Below, in pieces: positions 8,856 to 17,276 of a DNA stretch of 64,000 bases. Both the position numbers and the translations under genes were made by a program. Below the pieces are notes generated by a model that was not told the DNA's origin, searched no databases, and saw only the letters and a list, made by a program, of their open reading frames with translations. Source of the DNA: Lachnospiraceae bacterium (GTDB lineage Bacteria > Bacillota > Clostridia > Lachnospirales > Lachnospiraceae); the NCBI GenBank assembly GCA_910575035.1, contig CAJTDL010000022.1:21290-85289 (forward strand), read 5' to 3'. Within the stretch, counting starts at the first letter, position 1. The number at the start of each line of letters is the position of its first letter.

Positions 8856-9554
8856 TCAATTTGACAACTCGCTTAAATAGCGGTATATTGTTGCAGAAGA
8901 ACATGAAAAGTGCTTTGCCACAAAGGAAATGGCTCCTTTCAGCTGGAACAGCCCCTTTTCATTCAGTTCCTGAATAATTTCCTTCTTTTCATGCTGATTC
9001 AACCGATTCACCGGCGTGCTGAGGAAGGCTGTAGCGTCTTCAAAGATTTTCTGCATCAACGAGGGAATATCCATGGAGAAATTTTCCATAATAGAATCTG
9101 CCTGCACAGCGACATCTGCTGGAAAATGCGGCGGCTTCTGGAATGATATCGGATTTGCCTCCAAAAACGTTTCCGGATGGATGACAGAAAAAAGTTTCTT
9201 ATGCAGTTCCATGTAACGCGTATCATCAAAACTGATACATAAAAGCCCAATAGGCATACCGTCCTCATCTTTTATAAACATGGTAGAGGAGCGTAAGATA
9301 TGCCCATCCGCTGCAACGTCCCGATAATTGTATAAAAAATCATTGGTTTTATACGATTTATTGGCAAGCATCTGCAGCGCGGCGTTCGTTAAGGGGCTGC
9401 CAATTTCCTGGCCGCTGATATGGCCGTTTGAGATAGCCACGATTTGGCTGTGGTCTGGGTCAAGATCCTGTAGGACGATTTCATAATCCGGACCCAGGGT
9501 CTTTCCTAAGAAATCAACGATAATAGAGTATTGCTGTAGTACATCAGGTGCCAT
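8856..9554 (-). CDS. YheO/DauR-type PAS and helix-turn-helix regulator
   Basis: A 232-residue transcription factor. The N-terminal YheO-like PAS domain (about 5-120) has YSIIVDFLGKTLGPDYEIVLQDL and ISNGHISGQEIGSPLT. The C-terminal HTH_22-type domain (about 170-230) has LNEKGLFQLKGAISFVAKHFSCSSATIYRYL. Relatives such as DauR control amino-acid catabolic genes. It is divergent from the RidA gene (start to start about 150 bp), a common pairing with enamine/imine deaminases, so it likely regulates ridA and itself. The gene converges with the MATE gene. Confidence 0.85.
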   Translation of the reverse strand: MAPDVLQQYSIIVDFLGKTLGPDYEIVLQDLDPDHSQIVAISNGHISGQEIGSPLTNAALQMLANKSYKTNDFLYNYRDVAADGHILRSSTMFIKDEDGMPIGLLCISFDDTRYMELHKKLFSVIHPETFLEANPISFQKPPHFPADVAVQADSIMENFSMDIPSLMQKIFEDATAFLSTPVNRLNQHEKKEIIQELNEKGLFQLKGAISFVAKHFSCSSATIYRYLSELSN

Positions 9555-9705
9555 ATTATCTCTCCTTTTCTGTTATATTTTCAGTGATTATGGAGGTAGT
9601 ACAGGTACTCGTTTCTGATAGACCAGTAAAATTATCTCATGACAAGGAAGAAATTTCAATATCAAAAAGAAAATATTTCTATTTTACTTGAAGGAGGTAA
9701 CAATT

Positions 9706-10092
9706 ATGAAAACGATTTTAAGTACAGATCATGCACCGAAGGCAATTGGGCCATATTCCCAGGGGATTTATACAGGGAACCTGATGTTCCTTTCCGGCCA
9801 GATCCCAATCTGCCCGGCAGAAGGGAAAATTGTAGCTACTGATATTGAAGGACAGACCAGGCAGTCCCTGGAGAATGTGAAAGCAATCCTAGAGTCCAGC
9901 GGATGCACCATGGACAATGTGGTGAAAACAACGGTTTTCCTGAAAGATATTGGGGACTTTGGGAAGATGAATGAAGTGTACAAGGGCTTTTTCAAAGAAG
10001 GGAATTATCCAGCCAGGTCAGCGGTTCAGGTGGCAGCCCTTCCACAGGACGCCCTGGTTGAAATTGAAGTGATTGCATTAAAGGGTGAATAA
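9706..10092 (+). CDS. RidA family enamine/imine deaminase
   Basis: A 128-residue RidA/YjgF/TdcF protein, which hydrolyses reactive 2-aminoacrylate-type enamines made by PLP enzymes. Signatures: AIGPYSQGI near the N-terminus, LSGQIP, and the substrate-binding arginine in PARSAVQVAALP with the C-terminal glutamate in VEIEVIALKG. ATG 9706 has a perfect AAGGAGGT; an upstream in-frame start at 9688 overlaps this Shine-Dalgarno. It is divergent from the YheO-type regulator. A trimer is expected. Confidence 0.93.
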   Translation: MKTILSTDHAPKAIGPYSQGIYTGNLMFLSGQIPICPAEGKIVATDIEGQTRQSLENVKAILESSGCTMDNVVKTTVFLKDIGDFGKMNEVYKGFFKEGNYPARSAVQVAALPQDALVEIEVIALKGE

Positions 10093-10284
10093 GCCTTTAT
10101 GCCCCCGCGGCTTTAAGGAAAGATCGCGCAGGGAATAAGAAAAGCATTTCAGGTTTTTAGGCATAATTAGTTTGCCCTTACAAGGAAGAATGGATGGGCT
10201 GCTTATAAGGATAGGGGCGCTGGCCGCTGCAGCAGGCATGCCTTCGCGGATGGGCCGAAGCCTGACAGAAAGGAGTGGAAGGCT

Positions 10285-11475
10285 ATGAAGGAATATCAAC
10301 GGATTTTTGTGATTGTGGCAGATTCCCTGGGCGTAGGAGCCATGGAGGATTCCCCGGATTTTGGGGACGTCGGTGTCAATACGTTGGGGCATATTTCCCA
10401 GAGGGTAGATACCCTGGAGATTCCCAACCTGCAGAAATTGGGCATGGCAAATATAATACCATTGAAACAGGTGGAGCCTGTGGAATCCCCTTGGGGATAT
10501 TATGGAAAGCTCAAGGAAAAGAGCAAGGGAAAGGACACCATGACGGGGCACTGGGAGATGATGGGGCTGGAGGTGACCAAGCCTTTCCAGACTTTTACAG
10601 AGACAGGGTTTCCCCCAGAGCTGATCCAGGAACTGGAACAGAGGACAGGAAGGAAGGTTATCGGAAATAAAAGCGCCAGCGGCACAGAGATATTAGAAGA
10701 GCTGGCGGAGGAAGAAATTGCCACAGGGCATATGATTGTGTATACCTCCGCGGATTCAGTGCTGCAGATTTGCGGCAATGAAGAGACCTTTGGCCTGCAG
10801 GAGCTGTACCGATGCTGTGAAATTGCCCGGGAGCTTACCATGCGGGAGGAATGGAGGGTAGGCCGTGTCATAGCCCGTCCCTATGTGGGGAGAAAGAAGG
10901 GGGAATTTAAGCGTACCAGCAACCGCCACGATTATGCGCTGAAGCCTTTTGGGAAAACCGTCCTGGATGCGCTGAAAGCTGGTGGGCTGGATGTTGTCTC
11001 CATTGGGAAGATCCGGGATATCTTTGATGGGGAGGGCATTACCGAAGCCCATAAATCCAAAAGCTCTGTCCACGGCATGGAACAGACGGTTGAGGCTGCC
11101 AAAAACGATTTCCATGGGCTGTGTTTTGTAAACCTGGTAGACTTTGACGCGCTTTGGGGCCATCGGAGAAACCCCGAAGGGTATGCCCGCGAACTTGAGA
11201 AATTTGATAAAAATCTGGGGAAATTGCTGGATATCCTGCGGCAGGAAGATCTGCTGATCATTACGGCAGACCATGGTAACGACCCCACCTATACAGGGAC
11301 TGACCATACAAGGGAGAAGGTGCCCTTTTTGGCATATTCCCCATCCATGGAGGGCAATGGGGAAATTCCAGAACAGGAGACTTTTGCAGTGGTTGGAGCC
11401 ACCGTGGCAGAGAATTTTGGCGTGGAAATGCCAGAGGGCGCCATAGGGGAATCCTTGCTGGATATATTGAAATAG
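10285..11475 (+). CDS. deoB: Phosphopentomutase DeoB
   Basis: A 396-residue alkaline-phosphatase-superfamily enzyme that interconverts (deoxy)ribose 1- and 5-phosphate in nucleoside salvage. The N-terminal metal site [15 protein letters not shown], the cap domain and the C-terminal di-manganese site [21 protein letters not shown] are intact; the phosphorylated threonine is expected within [14 protein letters not shown]. Length is normal for DeoB. AAAGGAGTGG precedes the ATG. No other nucleoside-salvage genes are adjacent; upp is about 10 kb away. Confidence 0.95.
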   Translation: MKEYQRIFVIVADSLGVGAMEDSPDFGDVGVNTLGHISQRVDTLEIPNLQKLGMANIIPLKQVEPVESPWGYYGKLKEKSKGKDTMTGHWEMMGLEVTKPFQTFTETGFPPELIQELEQRTGRKVIGNKSASGTEILEELAEEEIATGHMIVYTSADSVLQICGNEETFGLQELYRCCEIARELTMREEWRVGRVIARPYVGRKKGEFKRTSNRHDYALKPFGKTVLDALKAGGLDVVSIGKIRDIFDGEGITEAHKSKSSVHGMEQTVEAAKNDFHGLCFVNLVDFDALWGHRRNPEGYARELEKFDKNLGKLLDILRQEDLLIITADHGNDPTYTGTDHTREKVPFLAYSPSMEGNGEIPEQETFAVVGATVAENFGVEMPEGAIGESLLDILK

Positions 11476-11643
11476 AAAAAGAGCCGCTGTCTGCTGTATA
11501 AGGACAGGAAAATTAGACTGGAGGATGAAAGGCAGAGGATTAATTAGGGATGGAAAAACGGACGGTCATTACATGAAAATGCCTGTTTATGGCATTGGCA
11601 AAGCTTTGCCCATATTTGTGCCGATAGATACCATATATTACTC

Positions 11644-11662
11644 CAGCGGTATTTAACCGCTG
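11644..11662. promoter_or_regulatory. Small hairpin upstream of the LytTR regulator
   Basis: CAGCGGT-ATTTA-ACCGCTG is a perfect 7-bp inverted repeat about 40 bases before the response-regulator start. It could be a protein-binding site or an RNA leader hairpin; the sequence alone does not say which. Confidence 0.3.
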
Positions 11663-11703
11663 AGGTAATATTGCAATATACCCATATAAGGCAGGTGGTT
11701 GAG

Positions 11704-12420
11704 GTGCTGTCCATAGCAGTATGTGATGATGAAATTCTGGAATGCAGCCATATGGCAAGGAAAATCAAACAGATTTTGGAAGGGATGAAAATTCCCTGCA
11801 ATATCTGCCAGTTTTGCAATGGGATGGAGATGCTGCAGGCACAGGAGAGCTTCGATATTGTTTTCCTTGACATTATGATGGATGGGATGGATGGGATGGA
11901 AACAGCGCGGATTTTCCGTAAGAAGGCATTGGGGCAGATACTTATTTTTGTGTCTTCCAGCAGGGAGTATGTGTTTCAGGCATATGATGTGGAGGCATTT
12001 CAATATCTGCTGAAGCCAGTATATGAGAAAAAGCTAAGGGAGGTGCTGCAAAAAGCCATCCGCAAAACAGAAAGCCGCCCACAAGAATTTATCCTTGTCA
12101 GCAGGGAAAGGCAGAAAAAGAAATTGTTTCTGGATGATATCTATTATATCGAGATCAAAGGGAGGATGGTCGATGTCCATGGGACAAGGGGCGTTTTCTC
12201 CTATTATGGGCAGATCGGGGAGCTGGAGTGCAGCCTGCGGGAGAAAGGGTTTTTCAGATGCCATAAAAGCTATTTGGTAAATTTGAAATATGTTGATGGG
12301 TACAACAGGCAAGAAGTTATCCTGGAAAATGGGGAAGCTGTTGTAATCGCCAAAAGGAGATATGAGGAGTTTTGCCGGGAAATCCTTAAATTCATGAAAA
12401 AGGCTGGCGGGATTTTGTAA
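11704..12420 (+). CDS. LytTR-type response regulator
   Basis: A response regulator of about 238 residues. The receiver domain (about 1-120) has the acidic pair CDDE near the start, the phospho-acceptor in VFLDIMMDGMDGMETA and the lysine in YLLKPVY. A C-terminal LytTR DNA-binding domain follows (about 135-235; ELECSLREKGFFRCHKSYLVNLKYVDGY). Regulators of this AgrA/VirR type usually control quorum-sensing, bacteriocin or surface functions. There is no ATG at the N-terminus; GTG 11704 (MLSIAVCDDE) fits the receiver fold best, and TTG 11671 or GTG 11695 are alternatives. It pairs with the kinase downstream. Confidence 0.85.
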   Translation: MLSIAVCDDEILECSHMARKIKQILEGMKIPCNICQFCNGMEMLQAQESFDIVFLDIMMDGMDGMETARIFRKKALGQILIFVSSSREYVFQAYDVEAFQYLLKPVYEKKLREVLQKAIRKTESRPQEFILVSRERQKKKLFLDDIYYIEIKGRMVDVHGTRGVFSYYGQIGELECSLREKGFFRCHKSYLVNLKYVDGYNRQEVILENGEAVVIAKRRYEEFCREILKFMKKAGGIL

Positions 12421-12491
12421 AAATCCCCATCCCTTTAAGGGAAAATGGGAAATATCCTGCCAATTAATTTGGAAGAAAGTGGAGAAGCCAT

Positions 12492-12836
12492 ATGGTACAG
12501 ATCTCAGACTATGCAGATGTATTTATATACGTGCCATGCTATTTGGGCTATCTATGTGCGGCGGATAAATTCTTCAAAAAATATTTAGGAGCTCCTGCAT
12601 ATTGTGGGCAGGTGGTATTTGATGCCTTATATTTTTTCTATGATATTATACCATCTATTTTTTATAGGATTGGTGTTATTGCTGTTTCAGGCAGAATTTT
12701 GGAAAAAAAATTTTTCTGCTTTTCTGCTGATGGCAGTTATGGCGTCTGTACAGGGCTTTTCCGAATCCTTTTTGTCATGTTTTGCCCTGTTTTTACTGCA
12801 TACAGTAAAAAAGATCCCAGAGCCTTCTTTAAGTGA
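12492..12836 (+). pseudogene. Possible frame-displaced N-terminus of the sensor kinase
   Basis: An ATG with GTGGAGAAG upstream opens a frame whose first 35 residues (MVQISDYADVFIYVPCYLGY and following) are hydrophobic, as expected of the first membrane segment of a GHKL sensor. The frame then runs into the kinase coding region in the wrong phase. The kinase frame itself is blocked upstream by a TAG at 12586-12588. One reading is a frameshift between 12589 and 12622; the other is that the kinase simply starts at 12622. Confidence 0.3.
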
Positions 12837-13836
12837 ATGGGAATCCGGCCTGATTGTCTATGCCAGTTTTGCTATGGTGATATTGGCTGTATCTTGGATG
12901 TCAAAACATCTGGCGCCTGTCTTTGACGGCAAGCCTGGGAAATGGTATGCGCTATTGGCATTTCCTATGCTTGCGGTTACTGTGGTAGCCGATGTGGCAA
13001 ACTGGGGCGCTGCCAATGGCATTATGGTCAGAAGCGGGGGAAATATGGGTCTGTATTACGACCAGATTTTCAGCCATATGGGATTTTGCCTTTTGACAGC
13101 CTTATCTATGTTTGCGGCGGGAGGGTATGTATTTGGGATGGAACGGGTTTACCTGGAACAGAGAAAAAGCAGCCAGTACCATGCGCAGATAGCAGTTTAT
13201 AAAATGTTGGAAGAGCAGCACAGCCAGTCAGAGAGGCTCAGGCATGATATGAAAAACCATATTATCACCTTGTCAGGGCTGTGCCAGAACAAAGAATGGG
13301 AAAAAATAACCGGCTATTTGCAAAAGATGCAAAGCAGCGGCTTAGAATCAGGCGGGGATATTACAGGGAACAAGGCGGTGGATGCACTGCTGTACCAGAA
13401 GCGGAAACGTGCGGAGCAGGAGGGCATTAGATGGGAATGCGATGTGCAAATCCCAAAAACATGCAGTGTCCATGAGTTTGGCCTGTGCGTGCTGTTTGGG
13501 AACCTGCTGGATAATGCATTGGAAGCCTGTGGGAGAATCCAGCATGGTAAGCCAATATCCTGCAGCGGCCAAAGCCGTTTTATCAATATTCAGGCAAAAA
13601 CCGTAAAAAATTGCTTTCTTCTGGAAGTGAAAAACAGTATGGATCCAAAGGAAAGTTATGAAGGCAGATTTTCAGGCCAGAAGAATCTGCAGGGAAATGG
13701 AATCGGTTTATTGAATGTCAGGGATGTGGCAGACCAATATGATGGGGCAGTGGATATAGAAGCAAGAAATGGCGTTTTTGTGGTTTCCATCCTGATACCC
13801 CAAAAGGTTAATGCTGCCGGAGGATGCCACACATGA
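12622..13836 (+). CDS. GHKL (AgrC-type) sensor histidine kinase
   Basis: A sensor kinase of about 404 residues. The N-terminal half has about five hydrophobic helices. The phospho-acceptor region RLRHDMKNHIITLSGL (H near 210) is the AgrC-type HisKA substitute. The ATPase domain has LFGNLLDNALEAC (N box) and GNGIGLLNV (G box). It should phosphorylate the adjacent LytTR regulator in response to an extracellular, perhaps peptide, signal, but no agrB/agrD-like genes are beside it. ATG 12622 is preceded by GGCAGGTGG; see the entry at 12492 for a possible longer original. Confidence 0.85.
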   Translation: MPYIFSMILYHLFFIGLVLLLFQAEFWKKNFSAFLLMAVMASVQGFSESFLSCFALFLLHTVKKIPEPSLSEWESGLIVYASFAMVILAVSWMSKHLAPVFDGKPGKWYALLAFPMLAVTVVADVANWGAANGIMVRSGGNMGLYYDQIFSHMGFCLLTALSMFAAGGYVFGMERVYLEQRKSSQYHAQIAVYKMLEEQHSQSERLRHDMKNHIITLSGLCQNKEWEKITGYLQKMQSSGLESGGDITGNKAVDALLYQKRKRAEQEGIRWECDVQIPKTCSVHEFGLCVLFGNLLDNALEACGRIQHGKPISCSGQSRFINIQAKTVKNCFLLEVKNSMDPKESYEGRFSGQKNLQGNGIGLLNVRDVADQYDGAVDIEARNGVFVVSILIPQKVNAAGGCHT

Positions 13837-13942
13837 CACCATACAGGCTGTTTGAAACAGAAATATAATGCCACATATTTATATTGCCGAAAAACCCAAT
13901 GAAGGAAAGGATTCTTTGAAGCAATTGAAAGGAGGCGGTATT

Positions 13943-14470
13943 ATGCATACAAAAACATTAGAAGGCCTTGTGGGTGCAAGGACAAACATCAACCTGACCA
14001 ATACTCCCATGCGGGTTTTTAAGGATGCAAGGCGCAGGGGGGACTTAGCAGTTATGGAGAGGGCAATGGATTATGTGGGCAAGTTTGCAGGCAAAGCACA
14101 GGAATACAAAGCAGAGGCCGATGAAGGGATGGAGGAGGATGCAAAAGAGGCCAAAGAGAAGGCAAAGCTGGAGTATGAAAAGGCAATCCAGAAGCGCAAG
14201 GAAGAACGTAAAAAGCTGGAAGAGAGGATTGAGGAAAGCAGGGCTGCAGATACCGCTGCAGATTCCCAGGCAGATACAGCCGCTGCAGGCTTCCCGCCAG
14301 ATACCCTGGAAATAACAGAGTCAGGAAAAAAATTATCAGAAGTCCATACGGATTTGGATTTTCCAGGCTCTGGCATCCAGCCAGATACCATAAACGAGCC
14401 TGTAACCTATACAAGTACAGCAAAGGTAATCCCTGCCAAGCCAAGCATAAATATTTCCATTTCTATATAA
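13943..14470 (+). CDS. Charged coiled-coil protein of unknown function
   Basis: A 175-residue soluble protein with no recognised domain. Residues about 30-110 are very rich in Lys, Glu and Ala and should form a long helix or coiled coil (KAKLEYEKAIQKRKEERK). Residues 110-130 are Ala/Asp-rich. The C-terminus is Pro/Thr-rich and ends in SINISISI. ATG 13943 has AAAGGAGGCGG upstream. It lies 106 bases after the kinase in the same direction, so it may be the two-component system's output or simply a neighbour. No signal peptide or membrane segment is seen. Confidence 0.7.
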   Translation: MHTKTLEGLVGARTNINLTNTPMRVFKDARRRGDLAVMERAMDYVGKFAGKAQEYKAEADEGMEEDAKEAKEKAKLEYEKAIQKRKEERKKLEERIEESRAADTAADSQADTAAAGFPPDTLEITESGKKLSEVHTDLDFPGSGIQPDTINEPVTYTSTAKVIPAKPSINISISI

Positions 14471-14477
14471 ATTACCC

Positions 14478-15308
14478 TTAGGTTTTTCTCATAGCTTTCC
14501 GATAGGCACTTGCAGGCATTCCGCAGCCCTTTCGGAAGCTTTGGGAGAAATAGCTTTGGGAGGAAAAGCCAGAGAGCCTTGCGATTTCTGCAATGCTGTA
14601 ATCAGTACTGGCCAGAAGCTCTTTGCAGTTTTGGATCCGTTTCTCATTTAAGTAATTGATGGGGGAGATGCCATAAGATTCCTTGAAAGCATGGGTCAGG
14701 TAATATTTATTCAGATGAGCCAGGCTGGCAAGGGAGTCCAGGCAGATATCCTCTGAATAGTTGGCGTCGATATAGCGTTTTACCAGCTTGCATTCCTGGT
14801 TCACCTTAGAGGAGGATGCAATAACGTCAAACTGGAAATTATTGTAGCGGATCAGGCTTACAATCAGTATTTCTAACAAATTTCTGCATACCAGTTCATA
14901 AAATTCTTTTTTTTCTTCCATTTCACGGAGCATAGAGGTGAAGTAGTACATAAGGTGGCCGTTGTTGTTCCGGCAGTTGAAGACTGTGTATTCCTGCTGG
15001 CCTGGAAAGGTGAATTGTATGCCTTCCACGCCCAGGATTACATATTCCATAGGCGTAGCATCCAGGGAAGTCTCAGTGTGCCGCACATGGGGATTGATAA
15101 TGGCGAAGTCATTTTTCTGAAGGGGGATGGGCCTGTGGTCTGCCAAAAGCTGGCCAGAGCCATTTTTTACATAAAACAGTTCTGTGAAATAGTGGGTATG
15201 CTCCAGGCTCTTCCAGTCGCTTCCATAGCTGGAGGAGGTGACATAGAGAAGCTTGGCGGGGAGGGATTTATTTGGCTCATCAGTGAAGGCATAGCGTGTA
15301 TTTGCCAT
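14478..15308 (-). CDS. AraC family regulator with cupin sensor domain
   Basis: A 276-residue regulator. An N-terminal AraC-type cupin (about 15-150; HTHYFTELFYVKNGSGQLLADHRPI and NPHVRHTE) precedes a C-terminal double helix-turn-helix (about 175-275; LASLAHLNKYYLTHAFKESYGISPINYLNEKRI and IAEIARLSGFSSQSYFSQSFRKGCGMPASAYR). These regulators usually sense sugars and control carbohydrate genes. The nearest such gene is the GH112 phosphorylase 3 kb downstream on the other strand, separated by an efflux pump and a TetR gene, so the target is uncertain. Confidence 0.88.
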   Translation of the reverse strand: MANTRYAFTDEPNKSLPAKLLYVTSSSYGSDWKSLEHTHYFTELFYVKNGSGQLLADHRPIPLQKNDFAIINPHVRHTETSLDATPMEYVILGVEGIQFTFPGQQEYTVFNCRNNNGHLMYYFTSMLREMEEKKEFYELVCRNLLEILIVSLIRYNNFQFDVIASSSKVNQECKLVKRYIDANYSEDICLDSLASLAHLNKYYLTHAFKESYGISPINYLNEKRIQNCKELLASTDYSIAEIARLSGFSSQSYFSQSFRKGCGMPASAYRKAMRKT

Positions 15309-15420
15309 AGGGGCTCCTTTCCAAAAAAAGTACAGTTTTATATCTTATGCCTATTATACAACGAAATTGTTAGGATGGGAATATGGAAATGGGCGCTGTT
15401 TGCAGGTATATGTTTTATTC

Positions 15421-15534
15421 ATTACTATTCATGGAAAATGCCAGTAGCTTGAGGGGGTTAATCGGCAGGCAACGGGGCTAAGTAGCTGCAAGCCAGCGCT
15501 ATAAAACTTACTGGCATTGGCCATGAACAGCAAC
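15421..15534. repeat. 114-bp palindromic miniature element, second type, with near-perfect 8-bp target duplication
   Basis: The left end ATTACTATTCATGGAAAATG and following CCAGTA matches, inverted, the right end TTACTGGCATTGGCCATGAA with CAGCAAC. The outer 15 bases resemble the ends of the 145-bp elements, but the interior differs. Flanks: TTTTATTC (15413-15420) and TCTTATTC (15535-15542), 7 of 8 identical. The right flank contains the stop codon of the MFS gene. Confidence 0.7.
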
Positions 15535-15536
15535 TC

Positions 15537-16784
15537 TTATTCTGCTGAAAACCTTTTAAAAATATTTCTGGTGCTAATGGCAACTATAAGCGACACAATA
15601 CCTGAAAATAAGACAACAGCATATTCAAATCCTTTGCAAATTTCAAACAGGACGCCATAGAATGCATTGCCCAATGGCTGTGCGCACATGGAAATGGTAA
15701 AAATAACAGCAATCACCTTCCCAATTAAATTTTGTGGCGTTTCTGTCTGAATAAAGGACATCATCTGCACAGTAAAAATTGTTGAAAATACCATAATGGC
15801 AAAACAACATACGGTTATGACAATATAATTTACCATTCCAGATGAAAACAGTATCAATGCAGCACTGATAGGGAACACACATACTGCACAGGCGATAACC
15901 AGGCTCCCCGATTTATGGATTGCCAGTTTATTTGCAAAAATGCCTGCGCCAATGCCCCCTGCCAATCCCCCAGCCGCCAGTGCCCCCTCTGCAAAGCCAT
16001 AAAGCCTGTTTGCCTGTGAAGACTCTATGCTTAATACTTCCGTTACCAGATATGGCAATGCGACAATTATCATAGCGGACAGGAACAAATTAATCCCGAA
16101 AATTACAAGGAGCGTTTTTCCAATTACAGGCTTCTCCTTTCGGATAAAGCGGATGCTCTCTGCAAAATCAGTGCGGGCTGTCTTTAATACGCCGCCGTCT
16201 GAAGCCTGTTTTTGGAACGGTATTTCAATGAAAATTTCCATAACCGCCGACATAATAAAGCATGCTATGCAAACCCACAATACAGGCTCTAATCCATATG
16301 CGCTATATAAAATGCCTCCAAGCACAGGCCCTATCAAGGATGCGAATGAACTGATTGTATTGATAATAGAATTTGCCGCCATAAAATGATCCTGACCGAC
16401 CAATGCAGGGACGCTTGCCTGTACAGATGGCTGGTATGCGCCCGCAATGCCATATAGAAGCATCAACGTAACCGTCAGAAGAAGGACGAGGCCCACTTCA
16501 TTCATAAGCAGGGAAAAGGCCAGGATCACAGCCGCTGTAAAGAAATCCAGGATTACCATAATATTCCTTTTATTTACCCTGTCTGCCACAATGCCGCCAA
16601 TGGGCGACAGCAGGATGGCGGGGATAAAAGCACAAGCTGTAACTGTGCCGTATAGCGCCGATGAGCCTGTCAAATTTAGTAGGTATAGTGGTAATGCAAA
16701 CCGTATTGCCGCATTGCCAAATAAAGAGATAATCTGGCCGATGGCAACTAACGTAAAATCCTTTGAAAATAGTTTTTTCCCCAT
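15537..16784 (-). CDS. MFS efflux transporter
   Basis: A 415-residue major-facilitator protein with about 12 hydrophobic helices. The N-terminus is LVAIGQIISLFGNAAIRFALPLYLL. The loop 2-3 motif is present as GGIVADRVNKRNIMVILDF, and the arrangement is that of the MFS_3/enterobactin-exporter-like drug-efflux branch. The gene follows an ABC-permease remnant and a TetR gene on the same strand, so this strand may once have carried a TetR-controlled export locus. Its stop codon lies in the target duplication of the adjacent miniature element. Confidence 0.85.
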   Translation of the reverse strand: MGKKLFSKDFTLVAIGQIISLFGNAAIRFALPLYLLNLTGSSALYGTVTACAFIPAILLSPIGGIVADRVNKRNIMVILDFFTAAVILAFSLLMNEVGLVLLLTVTLMLLYGIAGAYQPSVQASVPALVGQDHFMAANSIINTISSFASLIGPVLGGILYSAYGLEPVLWVCIACFIMSAVMEIFIEIPFQKQASDGGVLKTARTDFAESIRFIRKEKPVIGKTLLVIFGINLFLSAMIIVALPYLVTEVLSIESSQANRLYGFAEGALAAGGLAGGIGAGIFANKLAIHKSGSLVIACAVCVFPISAALILFSSGMVNYIVITVCCFAIMVFSTIFTVQMMSFIQTETPQNLIGKVIAVIFTISMCAQPLGNAFYGVLFEICKGFEYAVVLFSGIVSLIVAISTRNIFKRFSAE

Positions 16785-16787
16785 TCT

Positions 16788-17099
16788 TTAAACCTCCATT
16801 TTTTCTATCCCGTTTGCCAGGACATGATAAACAAAATCAGCTATTATAACGAAAGCCGCACTTATTGCCCCCATTACCCAGATAATATTGCTTGGGGAAA
16901 TTGTAATGCAGTTAGCCAGGGCGCATACAATGATTAGGGAGCATACGATGGTTGCCGTTACCGAATGTTTTTTCCATCCAACCGCAGCGGCAACTATGCC
17001 GATGGCAAAAGATAAAATGCCCATGAAAAAACTGGAAAACATAACGGTAAGGAAATAATGGTTTGTGCCCATTTGTGGCATAATCCCACAAAGCTGCAA
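16788..17099 (-). pseudogene. C-terminal remnant of an ABC-2-type permease
   Basis: About 100 residues with three hydrophobic segments (MFSSFFMGILSFAIGIVAAAVGW, TATIVCSLIIVCALANCI, NIIWVMGAISAAFVIIADFVYHVLA), compatible with the end of a membrane permease. There is no good start: the frame opens at a TTG, and the well-placed AAAGGAG/ATG upstream (17164) belongs to another frame that encodes the start of an ABC ATPase. The two pieces meet near 17090, so I read this as what is left after an internal deletion rather than as an intact gene. Confidence 0.55.
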
Positions 17100-17164
17100 T
17101 GGTTTATTACCTGTGTTAATCCGTAGCTTTTTTCAACAGAATTAACATCCACAATAGCCTGCAT
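17090..17164 (-). pseudogene. First 25 codons of an ABC transporter ATPase (deletion scar)
   Basis: An ATG at 17164 preceded by GGAAAGGAGATATT opens MQAIVDVNSVEKSYGLTQVI and then NHCSF, the usual first strand of a drug- or peptide-export ABC ATPase up to just before Walker A. The reading then leaves the family and enters the permease remnant out of frame. The Walker A, signature and Walker B regions are absent, so most of an ATPase-permease pair appears to have been deleted. Confidence 0.6.
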
Positions 17165-17178
17165 AATATCTCCTTTCC

Positions 17179-17197
17179 GTACCGAACGTTGGTATGT
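17179..17197. promoter_or_regulatory. TetR-type operator, degenerate, before the ABC remnant
   Basis: GTACCGAACGTTGGTATGT is an imperfect inverted repeat whose right arm GGTATGT equals the arms of the two perfect operators before the TetR gene. It sits just upstream of the ribosome binding site of the deleted ABC ATPase, as expected if the TetR protein controlled that operon. Confidence 0.45.
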
Positions 17198-17276
17198 ATC
17201 TATTTCAAAATATATCTGTCCATGTTACAGGGCAGAAATTTATACATGGCAATAGAAATTCCGCAAAGCGTGCGTC

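Noticed and set aside
9555..9705. A riboswitch between the YheO-type regulator and RidA
   Set aside because: The spacer is AT-rich and short, with no recognisable aptamer core; protein regulation by the divergent gene is the simpler reading.
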